44,028 bases of DNA, taken from contig NZ_LMUJ01000024.1 in assembly GCF_009765975.1 (NCBI RefSeq), forward strand, positions 155,161 to 199,188, written 5' to 3'. Below, piece after piece: positions 1-7,458 of the stretch. The notes under the pieces were generated by a model that saw only the letters and a program-made list of their open reading frames with translations, was not told the DNA's origin and did no database searches. How positions within the stretch are numbered: the stretch's first letter is position 1; every line of letters begins with the position of its first letter. The DNA is from Acidisphaera sp. S103 (GTDB lineage Bacteria > Pseudomonadota > Alphaproteobacteria > Acetobacterales > Acetobacteraceae). The translations under genes and the position numbers were made by a program.

Positions 1-14
1 ATGACGGGTTGGTT

Positions 15-1163
15 TCAGTTCACCAGGTTGTAGAACTTCGCGGCATTCTCACAGGTGATCTTGTGGATCTGGTCCGCGGTCAGGCCGCGGAACTGTTCTT
101 CGATGTATTTGTCTGACTCGGGCCAGATGCCGTCGGTGTGCGGGTAATCGGACCCCCACATCAGCGTATCTTCCGTCATCAGGTTGTTGGTGTTCAGCAG
201 CTTCGGGCCAATCGGATCGAACTGGAACGTGGCCATGCACTGGCGTTGCCAATACTCGGATGGTTTCAGTTTCATCAGGTCGCGGAAGCGGTCCTCGAAC
301 TCGAAGTCCATGCGGTCTAGGGCGTACGGAATCCAGCCGATGCCGCTTTCGCCGAACGAGACCTTCAGGCGGGGGTAACGTTCGAACACGCCCGCGCCCA
401 TCATGGCTGCCAGGATATGGATCAATCCCATCTGGAACGATGATACGCCGGTGAACATGGCGGCTCGGCGCACCTGGCCGGAGGTCATTTCCCTCGCGCG
501 AGGGGGTGTGGTGGGGAAGGTGTGGAAGTGGAGGGGCAGATTGACGTCGCTGACGGCTTGCCAGAGCGGTTCCCAGCACGGGTGCCACATCGGCTCCATG
601 TCCCAGGAGCAGGACAGTTCCAGGCCGCGCAGGCCCATTTTGGCGGTGCGATAGATTTCCGCCACGGCCCATTCGACATTGCCGTAGGGCAGGCAGGCCA
701 ACCCGATGTGACGGTCAGGATAGTAGCTGCAGAAATTCTTCAGCCAATCGTTGTAGATCCTGAACATCTCCATGGCCGCCTCGCTGTCCTGCATCTTCGA
801 TGCGGACCCGAGGATGCCGAAGATCACCTCGGCGTCGACGCCGTCGCGGTCCATCTCCTTGGCGCGGAGATGCGGATCGCTGGGGCGCTGGATGCCTTTC
901 TGGCCGTCCTCGAACATGCCGGTCTTGGCCATGATGTCGACACGTCTGTTCTGGCCGGGGACCAGTTTGGCGCCGCCCGGACCAACGCCGTTCAGCAGGC
1001 CGAAGTTGGCGCCGCTTTTGGTGACCCACATTTTACCATCGGGACCGTCGGTCACGTATGGCATGCGATCGCGTAGCTCGTTGGACGCCTCGGATGTGAA
1101 GAGTTCGGGGGGCATCCAGGGCATATCGAGATGGCAATCGGCGGATATTCGTTTGTACTGCAT
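15..1163 (-). CDS. Amidohydrolase family 2 metal-dependent hydrolase
   Basis: Predicted 382-residue TIM-barrel amidohydrolase of the amidohydrolase-2 (ACMSD/decarboxylase-like) family. The N-terminus carries ADCHLDMPW, where the family usually has a DxHxH-type metal motif. The C-terminal third has WGSDYPHTDG, the typical Asp-bearing active-site strand, and mid-protein HFHTF is a likely further metal or substrate site. The frame stays open upstream to 1448, but ATG at 1163 is preferred because GAGGAA lies a few bases before it, the family's N-terminal strand starts right after it, and the upstream extension is low-complexity and runs into a repeat element. These proteins hydrolyse or decarboxylate small aromatic or cyclic acids; the substrate here cannot be read from sequence. 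It lies on the same strand as a PanE-type reductase and a PhyH dioxygenase, but about 1 kb of repeats separates them, so co-transcription is doubtful. Confidence 0.85.
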   Translation of the reverse strand: MQYKRISADCHLDMPWMPPELFTSEASNELRDRMPYVTDGPDGKMWVTKSGANFGLLNGVGPGGAKLVPGQNRRVDIMAKTGMFEDGQKGIQRPSDPHLRAKEMDRDGVDAEVIFGILGSASKMQDSEAAMEMFRIYNDWLKNFCSYYPDRHIGLACLPYGNVEWAVAEIYRTAKMGLRGLELSCSWDMEPMWHPCWEPLWQAVSDVNLPLHFHTFPTTPPRAREMTSGQVRRAAMFTGVSSFQMGLIHILAAMMGAGVFERYPRLKVSFGESGIGWIPYALDRMDFEFEDRFRDLMKLKPSEYWQRQCMATFQFDPIGPKLLNTNNLMTEDTLMWGSDYPHTDGIWPESDKYIEEQFRGLTADQIHKITCENAAKFYNLVN

Positions 1164-1323
1164 GAGCTTCCTCGTGATGTTGTTTTTCTCGAAGTCGGCA
1201 GGCAGCGCTATCCTATATCCGGGTTGGCTGAGTCTCCAAATCCCGGGGTCGCTTTCGGGTCTGTCATTGCGGTTTTGGTATGATTTCTGCGCGATGACCG
1301 TGGGGTTGTTGGCGGTTCTTTTT

Positions 1324-1600
1324 TTAAGGCGGATTAGCGGGATAAGGGGGGGATGAAGGGGATTGTTGTTGCGATGTGGGGAAGTTGGACTTTGGGTCTG
1401 GCTCAGTTGTTTGGTGGGTGTAGGGGATTGTTGGCGCCCTTTATTCATTTCGATGTTGCGGGACTGCTTGTTTACTCGGGGCGGTGACCGTTTTGTGTTC
1501 GACCATGTGTTACGTTACGGTGGTGGAGTTGGATAGCCGGGTGCCGCAGAAGAACGGCGCATCTCCTTCATTCATCTGCATCTCGCTTAATCAGCCTTAA
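1324..1600. mobile_element. MITE-like element with GxxExxY-cassette-type inverted ends
   Basis: A 277-bp non-coding segment. The left end begins TTAAGGCGGATTAGCGGGAT and continues with GGGATGAAGGGGAT. The right end, on the opposite strand, reads TTAAGGCTGATTAAGCGAGA and continues with GAATGAAGGAGATGCGC. The ends are therefore imperfect inverted repeats of about 40 bp and match the ends of the GxxExxY cassette at 43357-43819. The interior encodes nothing recognisable. It sits about 160 bp upstream of the amidohydrolase start, so it may affect that gene's promoter region. No clear target-site duplication was seen. Confidence 0.55.
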
Positions 1601-2100
1601 ATGACATGCCTCGCGCCAGTGACGACACAATTGGCGGGGGCACGAATGTCCTACCCCGCGCGTGCTGATGGAGACGGCTGATCGGGCTTGGGTTGATGGA
1701 CGTTGGCATAGGCAACTGGTTTACAGAATTTCCGAAGAAGGCGTGGATGCCGATCTGCATCGGCATGACGGGAGGGCGGTAGCTTGGCCCGGGGGGTGTC
1801 CGTTACGGCCTTGGAACATAGAGGATGGCCTGGCGGGGCTCCGGCTGCAACAACCACGAATCCCCCTGTATCCATCTGCATCCCGCTTAATCCGCCTTAC
1901 AGGACCTGCCTCGGCGTCAGTGACGACACATGACGGGGGCACGACCGTCGCTATCCCGCGCATGCTGATGGACGGTGGCATAGGCAACTGGTTTACGGAA
2001 CTCCCGAAGAACGCGTGGATGCCGATCTGCATCGGCATGACGAGAGGGCGGCGGCGTGACGGAAGGGCGGTGGCGTGACCGGGGCTGCTTTAGCATGATG
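1601..2100. repeat. Two diverged copies of a roughly 200-bp composite repeat
   Basis: This stretch has no gene. Copy 1 (about 1571-1775) and copy 2 (about 1871-2050) share, in order: a TTAAGGCGGAT-type end read in reverse, CAGTGACGACACA, a GGGGGCACGA block, a GCTGATGG block, GGCATAGGCAACTGGTTTAC, CCGAAGAA and a GCGTGGATGCC hairpin followed by GGCATGACG. Copy 1 has about 17 extra bases in the middle. Each copy ends in a perfect hairpin, 8-bp arms ATGCCGAT/ATCGGCAT around CTGC (1747-1766 and 2019-2038). A third copy lies at about 25800-25996. Short open frames across this region are by-products of the repeats. From 2051 to 2173 nothing further was recognised except degenerate GGCGTGAC-type tails. 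Confidence 0.75.
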
Positions 2101-2173
2101 TTGGGGCGATGCCTGCATCGGCAGTGCCGGGATTGGGCGGCAGTGCCGATGTCGAAGCATTTTTTCGAGAGCT

Positions 2174-3238
2174 TTAGCTGTTGACCAGAACGTTCTCCGG
2201 CCGGGGCGGAATTTCGCCGCGTTCCACGCGCAGGACCTGGCGGGTCAGCATTTCGTGGGTTGGCGCCTTGACGCCAACGCGAGCACCTTCGCTGGCGATG
2301 AAGCCGTTCATGAACTCGATTTCCGTGCGGCGGCCTTTTTCCATGTCCTGCGCCATGGACGGGCGCTGGTAGTCGCTGCGTTCGGCCTGGCCGGCACCGC
2401 CTTGGGTCATCAGACGCTCGATTTCGGCGTATGATTCGGCGTCGTTTTCCATGGCTTTCGCCAGTATCTCGAACGGCAGCGCACCGACTTTTCCAAGTTT
2501 ATAGCCCAGCTTTTGGCCAACGCGAACGGATTCGCCACCCAACTGGATGCAAACGCGACGAACCGCGGCGTGGTTGTCGCGGGCATTGCCGCCCATGCCG
2601 GTCGCGGCAGACACACCATTGCGCATGCCGTTGACGCAGAGTTTCGTCCAACGCTCGCCCCACAGATTGTCCGTTGCCTTGGAGGCGTCGATGCTGGACA
2701 TGATCTCGGCGATTTCCTGCGAGCGTTTGGTGATCTTGCCGCTGGGTTCGCCGACATAGAACGATGTGATGTCGGCCCGTTTCGCGTAGCCGCGGCGGAT
2801 GTGGCCCGGCTGGTAGAGGTCGACGCCGACCCCGCCGGTGACGATGCAGCCAAGAGTACGACCCCAGCCGACGACGCCGGCGACGCGTTCCTCATTGATG
2901 CAATTCTGCATCGAAACCACGCAGCCGGAGGCCGACAGGTATTGCCGGATCATCGTCGCGGCCCACACGGTGTCGTATGACTTAACCGAAATAAATGCGA
3001 TATCGATCGGCTTTTGCTTGGCCAGGTTCTGCACCTCGGTCAGGTGCATGGCGTTGACCTTCACGGTCATCCGTTCCTGCGGCGTCATGCCGAAGATTTC
3101 CATGCCGTGTGCCTTCAACTGCTCGACATGTTCCGGCCACGGATCGATCAGCGTGACATCGTGACCCGCCGCGGCCATGTGAGCACCCGCATAGCCGCCG
3201 ACCGCTCCGGCGCCGATTACCGCGATACGCTTAGACAT
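2174..3238 (-). CDS. 2-dehydropantoate 2-reductase family (PanE/ApbA-type) NADPH oxidoreductase
   Basis: 354 residues. The N-terminal Rossmann motif is IAVIGAGAVGGYAGAHMAAAGH (GxGxxG at about residues 8-13). A C-terminal ApbA-type helical domain contains the WTKLCVN segment that carries the family's catalytic Lys and a nearby conserved Asn. The family reduces 2-dehydropantoate to pantoate with NADPH, but many divergent paralogues act on other 2-oxo acids. This copy is about 50 residues longer than a typical PanE and is not near pantothenate genes (panB is 14 kb away), so a catabolic role with the neighbouring PhyH-type dioxygenase is at least as likely. AGAGGA lies about 9 bases before the ATG. 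It is followed on the same strand, 60 bp apart, by the dioxygenase gene upstream, suggesting a shared transcript. Confidence 0.85.
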   Translation of the reverse strand: MSKRIAVIGAGAVGGYAGAHMAAAGHDVTLIDPWPEHVEQLKAHGMEIFGMTPQERMTVKVNAMHLTEVQNLAKQKPIDIAFISVKSYDTVWAATMIRQYLSASGCVVSMQNCINEERVAGVVGWGRTLGCIVTGGVGVDLYQPGHIRRGYAKRADITSFYVGEPSGKITKRSQEIAEIMSSIDASKATDNLWGERWTKLCVNGMRNGVSAATGMGGNARDNHAAVRRVCIQLGGESVRVGQKLGYKLGKVGALPFEILAKAMENDAESYAEIERLMTQGGAGQAERSDYQRPSMAQDMEKGRRTEIEFMNGFIASEGARVGVKAPTHEMLTRQVLRVERGEIPPRPENVLVNS

Positions 3239-3298
3239 CGTTTCGTAATCCTCTTTGACTTCAAATCCGCCTTATCGCGGAATGCTCGCGTCCGGCAA

Positions 3299-4126
3299 TC
3301 AGACGCGCATCTCTTTGCCGGTTTCCCGCATCAGAATCTTCGCATGGGCGCCGGTCACTGCCGCATGAAACGCGACCGCCCGGTCCGACATGTCGGCATC
3401 GGGGCGTTCCTCAGGCTCGAAATGGCCGTAGGTGTCAATGCCGCGCACGAGGGTGGCGTGGTCGTGGGTGCCGGCGATTTGCCGCACCGTCGTCGGAATG
3501 TAGCGAATCGCGAAACCGATGCGGCGGTAAGGTGACGGATTGGGATCGGAGCCGTGGATGAGCCGCACGTGGTGCAGCGACATTTCGCCAGCCGAGAGCG
3601 GTAGCATCTGCGCCTGGTGCTCATCGACCTCGACCATGACCTCCTGCCCACGGCTGAGCAGGTTTTCCGGACTGAACGTATCGCGATGCGGCACCTGGTC
3701 CAGCTTGTGGGAGGCGGGGATGACGCGCATGGCGCCGTTTTCCGGCGTGCTGTCGGACAGTGCGACCCAGGCAGTGACCACATCGGCGGGATCGAGGCCC
3801 CAGTAGGTCGAATCCTGGTGCCAGGACACAAAGGCCGGGTTGCGTGGTTCCTTGATGAAGAAGGAACTGCCCCAGCACAGGATGTTGGGGCCGATCACGT
3901 CCTCGACCGCGTCCAGGATGCGCGGATGACGGATAAGGTCGTTCAGCCAGGTGAACAACAGGTGCGATTTGTGGCGCAGCTTGCCGGCCATGGCACCGGC
4001 GCCGGCCTCGAACGTCTCCAGCTCGCCACGCAGGGCATCGGCCTCCTGGCGTGGCATCACGCGGATCGGGGCGTAATAGCCGTCGTCCTGATATTGGCGG
4101 ATCGCCGCCTGGGTCAGCACTTTCAT
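3299..4126 (-). CDS. Phytanoyl-CoA dioxygenase (PhyH) family Fe(II)/2-oxoglutarate oxygenase
   Basis: 275 residues with a double-stranded beta-helix oxygenase pattern. The iron ligands His103 and Asp105 lie in SWHQDSTYWG and the distal His191 in LIHGSDPNPS. An Arg in PYRRIGFAIRYIP fits the 2-oxoglutarate carboxylate site. Members hydroxylate acyl-CoAs or small secondary metabolites in the cytoplasm; this substrate is unknown. ATG at 4126 is chosen over an in-frame upstream start because GGAGGAAACC directly precedes it and the family N-terminus starts here. It is divergent from the DUF218 gene (47 bp between starts) and probably co-transcribed with the PanE-type reductase downstream. Confidence 0.88.
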   Translation of the reverse strand: MKVLTQAAIRQYQDDGYYAPIRVMPRQEADALRGELETFEAGAGAMAGKLRHKSHLLFTWLNDLIRHPRILDAVEDVIGPNILCWGSSFFIKEPRNPAFVSWHQDSTYWGLDPADVVTAWVALSDSTPENGAMRVIPASHKLDQVPHRDTFSPENLLSRGQEVMVEVDEHQAQMLPLSAGEMSLHHVRLIHGSDPNPSPYRRIGFAIRYIPTTVRQIAGTHDHATLVRGIDTYGHFEPEERPDADMSDRAVAFHAAVTGAHAKILMRETGKEMRV

Positions 4127-4173
4127 GGTTTCCTCCGCTTGGCCGTCGGCGGAGAGCATGGGAAACGGTGGCG

Positions 4174-4707
4174 ATGAAAGTCAACCCATCCGACCCCGAA
4201 CCGGCCGCGCCTGACGTGGTCATCGTTATCTTCGGCGCGGCGGTGCGGCCGGATGGAGGACCGAGCCAGACGTTACGTGACCGAGTGGATGCCGGTGTTC
4301 GGTTTGGCGCTGGGTTTGTTCGGCCGCTGTTCATTCCCACGGGTGCAAAGGGCCGTTACGGCGACGCCGAGGCGACGGTGATGGCTCGGCGGTTGATGGC
4401 GGCGGGGTTTCCGGGCGAGGCGATCCATGAGGAAAAGACCGGCACCGATACGCTGTCGTCGGTTCGCGCGGTCGCGCACATGGTTTGTGGCCGGTCGCCG
4501 GTTTACGCCTGCACGAACGGGTATCACCTGCCGCGTTGCCTGGTGCTGCTGTGGATTGCGGGTATTCGCGCACGCGCGTGCCCGCCGCCGCCTGTTCCCG
4601 AGGGGGCGGACCGCTGGCGGCGGTGGTACTGGCGGCTGCGGGAGGTGCCCGCCCTGCCCTACGACGTCCTGCTGATGATGTGGCTGCGGGTTGTCGGGCG
4701 GGTTTGA
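4174..4707 (+). CDS. YdcF-like DUF218 domain protein
   Basis: 177 residues without a clear signal peptide or membrane span. The DUF218 core is visible as DVVIVIFGAAVRPDGGPSQT near the N-terminus, then FIPTGAKG, a TGTDTLSS segment and ACTNGYHLPRC. This matches the YdcF/SanA/ElyC superfamily order of an N-terminal strand, a G-rich loop, a (E)xxSxNTxxN-like segment and a late His/Arg-bearing loop. Members with a membrane anchor act in envelope metabolism (ElyC) or vancomycin exclusion (SanA); YdcF binds S-adenosylmethionine. This soluble form is closest to YdcF and its role is unknown. The ATG at 4174 has only a weak ribosome-binding site. It is transcribed divergently from the PhyH gene. Confidence 0.75.
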   Translation: MKVNPSDPEPAAPDVVIVIFGAAVRPDGGPSQTLRDRVDAGVRFGAGFVRPLFIPTGAKGRYGDAEATVMARRLMAAGFPGEAIHEEKTGTDTLSSVRAVAHMVCGRSPVYACTNGYHLPRCLVLLWIAGIRARACPPPPVPEGADRWRRWYWRLREVPALPYDVLLMMWLRVVGRV

Positions 4708-4741
4708 ACGGGGCGTTGGGGGGCCCCGTCTTCGCTCCAAC

Positions 4742-4783
4742 GGATGAAGCGCAGATGGCCGGGACTTTGCCCGGCCATGACGG
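4742..4783. repeat. Dispersed GGCCGGG palindromic repeat (copy 1)
   Basis: Starts GGATGAAGCGCAGATGGCC and contains the perfect 9-bp inverted repeat ATGGCCGGG (4755-4763) / CCCGGCCAT (4770-4778) with a 6-base loop, then GACGG. A second copy with the same flanks (GATGAAGCGCGGATGGCC ... GACGG) lies at 43184-43233. It belongs to the common intergenic repeats of alphaproteobacteria whose chance translation gives PGTSPGMT-like peptides. Its position between two converging genes (4707 end, 4852 end) allows it to act as a bidirectional transcription or mRNA-end signal. Confidence 0.65.
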
Positions 4784-4851
4784 ATAATGCGTCTACACTC
4801 GCCATTTATCGATGCCTGCGGATCGCCCGTGACGATGACGCGGCGCCGCGA

Positions 4852-5184
4852 CTACCGCTCGTTTTCGTCGGCGTCGGATTCGACCTCGATATCGCCGCCG
4901 ATGACGTCGGCGTCGTCCTCCAGGTCGTCGGCCGCCTCCAGGACGTCTTCTTCCTCGACGTCCTCCACGCCTTCGACTTCCACATCCACGTCCTCGGGCG
5001 CGGGGGTGGGCTTCTTCGGGCGCTTGTCTTCGACGACGTTGCCGCCGGTGCGCCGCGGACGCGGCTGCTCGATCGGCTGTTCGGTGCCGCATTTGGGGCA
5101 GACGGCGGAGGACTTGGTCAGGTCGTAGAATCGCGTGCCACACGCGACGCAGACCCGCTTGGTGCCGAGTTCAGGCTTAGCCAT
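4852..5184 (-). CDS. TIGR02300 family (FYDLN acid) protein
   Basis: 110 residues. The N-terminal 40 residues hold a zinc-ribbon-like pair, CVACG and CPKCG, and the family-naming segment RFYDLTKSSAVCP. The rest is a low-complexity acidic tail rich in Glu, Asp and Val (for example EVEGVEDVEEEDVLEAADDL) preceded by a basic patch PRPRRTGG. The family is typical of alphaproteobacteria and has no assigned function; the ribbon plus acidic tail suggests a nucleic-acid or RNA polymerase partner. ATG at 5184 fits the family start MAKPELGTKR. It lies divergent to aroA, an arrangement I recall as usual for this family; the tRNA-Ala often found between them elsewhere was not found. Confidence 0.9.
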   Translation of the reverse strand: MAKPELGTKRVCVACGTRFYDLTKSSAVCPKCGTEQPIEQPRPRRTGGNVVEDKRPKKPTPAPEDVDVEVEGVEDVEEEDVLEAADDLEDDADVIGGDIEVESDADENER

Positions 5185-5356
5185 GCGTCTATTAGGCCCT
5201 TCGTGACAGTCGCCGATTATGGACTTCGAACAAGAGCGGGCGCCCATGCCATTACGGCGCCGCCCTGTCAAATGGCTTATCGTGTTTCGCGGCGGTATCC
5301 GCTTCGCCCGAAAGCCGATATCAAGCGCCGAACACGCCAGCTCCGGACCCTGCCCC

Positions 5357-6700
5357 ATGGATGAAGCCGCCCCTCGCCCGCTGATCTCCGGCAAATCGCC
5401 GTCTGCCTTGAACGGGCGGATCGCCGTGCCGGGCGACAAATCGATCAGCCATCGCGCGCTGATGTTCGGCGCGCTGGCGATCGGCGAAACGCGGATTACC
5501 GGGCTGCTGACCGGGGAGGACGTGTTGCGCACCGCCGCGGCGATGCGGGCGCTGGGCGCCGAGGTGATCCGCGACGCCGATGGTACGTGGCGGGTCGCGG
5601 GACGCGGGATCGGCGGGCTGACGGAGCCGGCCGACGTCCTCGACATGGGCAATTCCGGCACCGCTGCCAGGCTGTTGTGCGGTATCCTGGCCAGCCATCC
5701 GTTTTTTTCCGTGATGACTGGGGATGCCAGCCTGCGGGGGCGGCCGATGCGCCGGGTAATCGATCCGTTGACCGCGACGGGGGCTCGTTTTTCGGCGCGC
5801 GAGGGCGGCCGTCTGCCGCTGGCGATCGAGGGCGCGCGTGAGGCCTTGCCGTTGGACTACCGTGTGCCGGTGCCCTCGGCGCAGGTGAAGTCGGCGGTGC
5901 TGCTGGCCGGGTTGAACGCGCCGGGCATTACGCGGGTCGAGGAACCGGAGGCCACGCGTGACCACAGCGAAAACATGCTGCGCCATTTCGGTGCGACCGT
6001 CCGTGTCGAGGTTGCCGGGTCCGGGCGGATCATCGAATTGCAGGGGCAACCTGAACTGCGGGCTGCCGATGTGGTCGTGCCGGGTGATCCGTCCTCGGCG
6101 GCCTTCCCGCTGGTCGCGGCGTTGTTGGTGACTGGCAGCAAGGTCACCATTCCGGCGGTCGGGTTAAATCCGCTGCGCACCGGACTTTTGCTGTGCCTGG
6201 AGGAAATGGGCGCCGATATCGTGGTGCGGAATCGGCGGCTCGAGGGTGGTGAACCGGTGGGCGACCTGGAGATAACCGGCGGTCCGTTGCGCGCAGTGGA
6301 TGTGCCGCCTGAACGGGCACCCAGCATGATCGATGAATACCCGGTGCTTGCGGTGGCGGCTGCCTGTGCCTCGGGGACGACGCGGTTGCGCGGGTTGAAG
6401 GAACTGCGCGTCAAGGAAAGCGACCGGTTGGCCGCGACGGCGGCGCTGCTGACGGTCAACGGCGCCAAGGTGGAGATCGAGGGCGACGACATGATCATTC
6501 ACGGCACCGGCACGCCGCCTGCCGGTGGCGGCATGGTCAAGACCCACATGGATCATCGTATCGCCATGTCCGCCATCGTCCTTGGGACGGCCACGACGTC
6601 ACCGGTCACAGTCGACGATGCCGGATTTATCGATACCAGTTTCCCGGGCTTCGTCGACCTGATGAACGGGCTGGGTGCCGCCATTCGTCCGGTATCGTGA
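5357..6700 (+). CDS. aroA: 3-phosphoshikimate 1-carboxyvinyltransferase (EPSP synthase)
   Basis: 447-residue enzyme of the shikimate pathway that condenses shikimate-3-phosphate with phosphoenolpyruvate to [13 protein letters not shown] at about residues 26-34 supplies the conserved Lys-Ser of the substrate site. [11 protein letters not shown] is the PEP-binding loop, RVKESDRL and [12 protein letters not shown] carry further active-site residues, and [11 protein letters not shown] is the C-terminal signature. The PEP loop keeps the Gly before Thr (GNSGTA), whereas glyphosate-tolerant class II enzymes such as CP4 have Ala there (GNAATG); tolerance cannot be inferred. ATG at 5357 is preferred to further upstream in-frame starts because the family N-terminus begins here. 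Its stop overlaps the cmk start. Confidence 0.96.
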   Translation: MDEAAPRPLISGKSPSALNGRIAVPGDKSISHRALMFGALAIGETRITGLLTGEDVLRTAAAMRALGAEVIRDADGTWRVAGRGIGGLTEPADVLDMGNSGTAARLLCGILASHPFFSVMTGDASLRGRPMRRVIDPLTATGARFSAREGGRLPLAIEGAREALPLDYRVPVPSAQVKSAVLLAGLNAPGITRVEEPEATRDHSENMLRHFGATVRVEVAGSGRIIELQGQPELRAADVVVPGDPSSAAFPLVAALLVTGSKVTIPAVGLNPLRTGLLLCLEEMGADIVVRNRRLEGGEPVGDLEITGGPLRAVDVPPERAPSMIDEYPVLAVAAACASGTTRLRGLKELRVKESDRLAATAALLTVNGAKVEIEGDDMIIHGTGTPPAGGGMVKTHMDHRIAMSAIVLGTATTSPVTVDDAGFIDTSFPGFVDLMNGLGAAIRPVS

Positions 6701-7335
6701 TGATGAAGCCCATCATCGCTATCGACGGGCCGGCGGCGGCGGGCAAGGGCACCCTCGCCCGCCGTCTGGCCAGCACACTGGGGCTGCCTTACCTGGACAC
6801 CGGATTGCTGTATCGCGCGGTGGGGCGGCGCGTGCTGGATACCGGTGGCGATCCCGCCGATCCCGCGACGGCCGAAGACGCCGCCAGGTCATTGCGCCCC
6901 GAAGACCTGGATCGTTCCGACCTGCGTGGCCCGCAGGCCGACGCCGCCGCGGCATCGGTCGCCTCCATTCCGAACGTGCGTGCTGCGTTGCTCGCCTTCC
7001 AGCGCGATTTCGCCGCCGGGAATGGGGCCGTGCTGGATGGTCGCGATATCGGCACCGTGATCTTTCCCGATGCCTCGGCAAAACTTTTCGTGACCGCGAG
7101 CTTGACGGAACGCGCCCGGCGGCGGTGGCTGGAACTGCGTGCCAAGGACGTCGATACCGATATAGCGACAGTCGAGGAGGACATGCGGCAGCGCGATGCG
7201 AAGGATGCGGATCGTTCGGCTGCTCCACTGCGGGAAGCGCACGATGCATACCGGCTCGATACAAGTGAAATGGACGCCGAGACCGCGTTCCAGTCGGCAC
7301 TTGTCTTCGTCCGGAGCCGGATCGGCGGGGTCTGA
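6700..7335 (+). CDS. cmk: (d)CMP kinase
   Basis: 211 residues. The P-loop GPAAAGKGT is at about residues 10-18, YLDTGLLYRAVG is the nucleoside-monophosphate binding segment, and DGRDIGTVIFPDA plus a Tyr/Asp-rich LRREAHDAYRLDTSEM-like C-terminus complete the cytidylate kinase pattern. It phosphorylates CMP and dCMP. The ATG at 6700 overlaps the aroA stop by one base (TGATG), implying translational coupling. GTG at 6697 and ATG at 6703 are alternative starts. In most proteobacteria cmk is followed by rpsA (ribosomal protein S1); here it is followed by an unrelated regulator. Confidence 0.95.
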   Translation: MMKPIIAIDGPAAAGKGTLARRLASTLGLPYLDTGLLYRAVGRRVLDTGGDPADPATAEDAARSLRPEDLDRSDLRGPQADAAAASVASIPNVRAALLAFQRDFAAGNGAVLDGRDIGTVIFPDASAKLFVTASLTERARRRWLELRAKDVDTDIATVEEDMRQRDAKDADRSAAPLREAHDAYRLDTSEMDAETAFQSALVFVRSRIGGV

Positions 7336-7458
7336 CAGACCAGATTACATCCGCGGCCGATCCAACCAGCGACGTTGGCGCCCCGGTCGTGAGCCCGTCA
7401 TATGGCTATAGCGCATGGTCGTGTAACGCATTACAAACACGAACTTGGTCCCGAGGGA

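Noticed and set aside
1662-2078. A possible 138-residue protein
   Set aside because: It consists of the translated repeat copies (two similar halves) and has no coding signature.
5185-5356. Expected tRNA-Ala between the TIGR02300 gene and aroA
   Set aside because: No cloverleaf, anticodon arm or GGTTCGA-type T-loop could be found in this gap.
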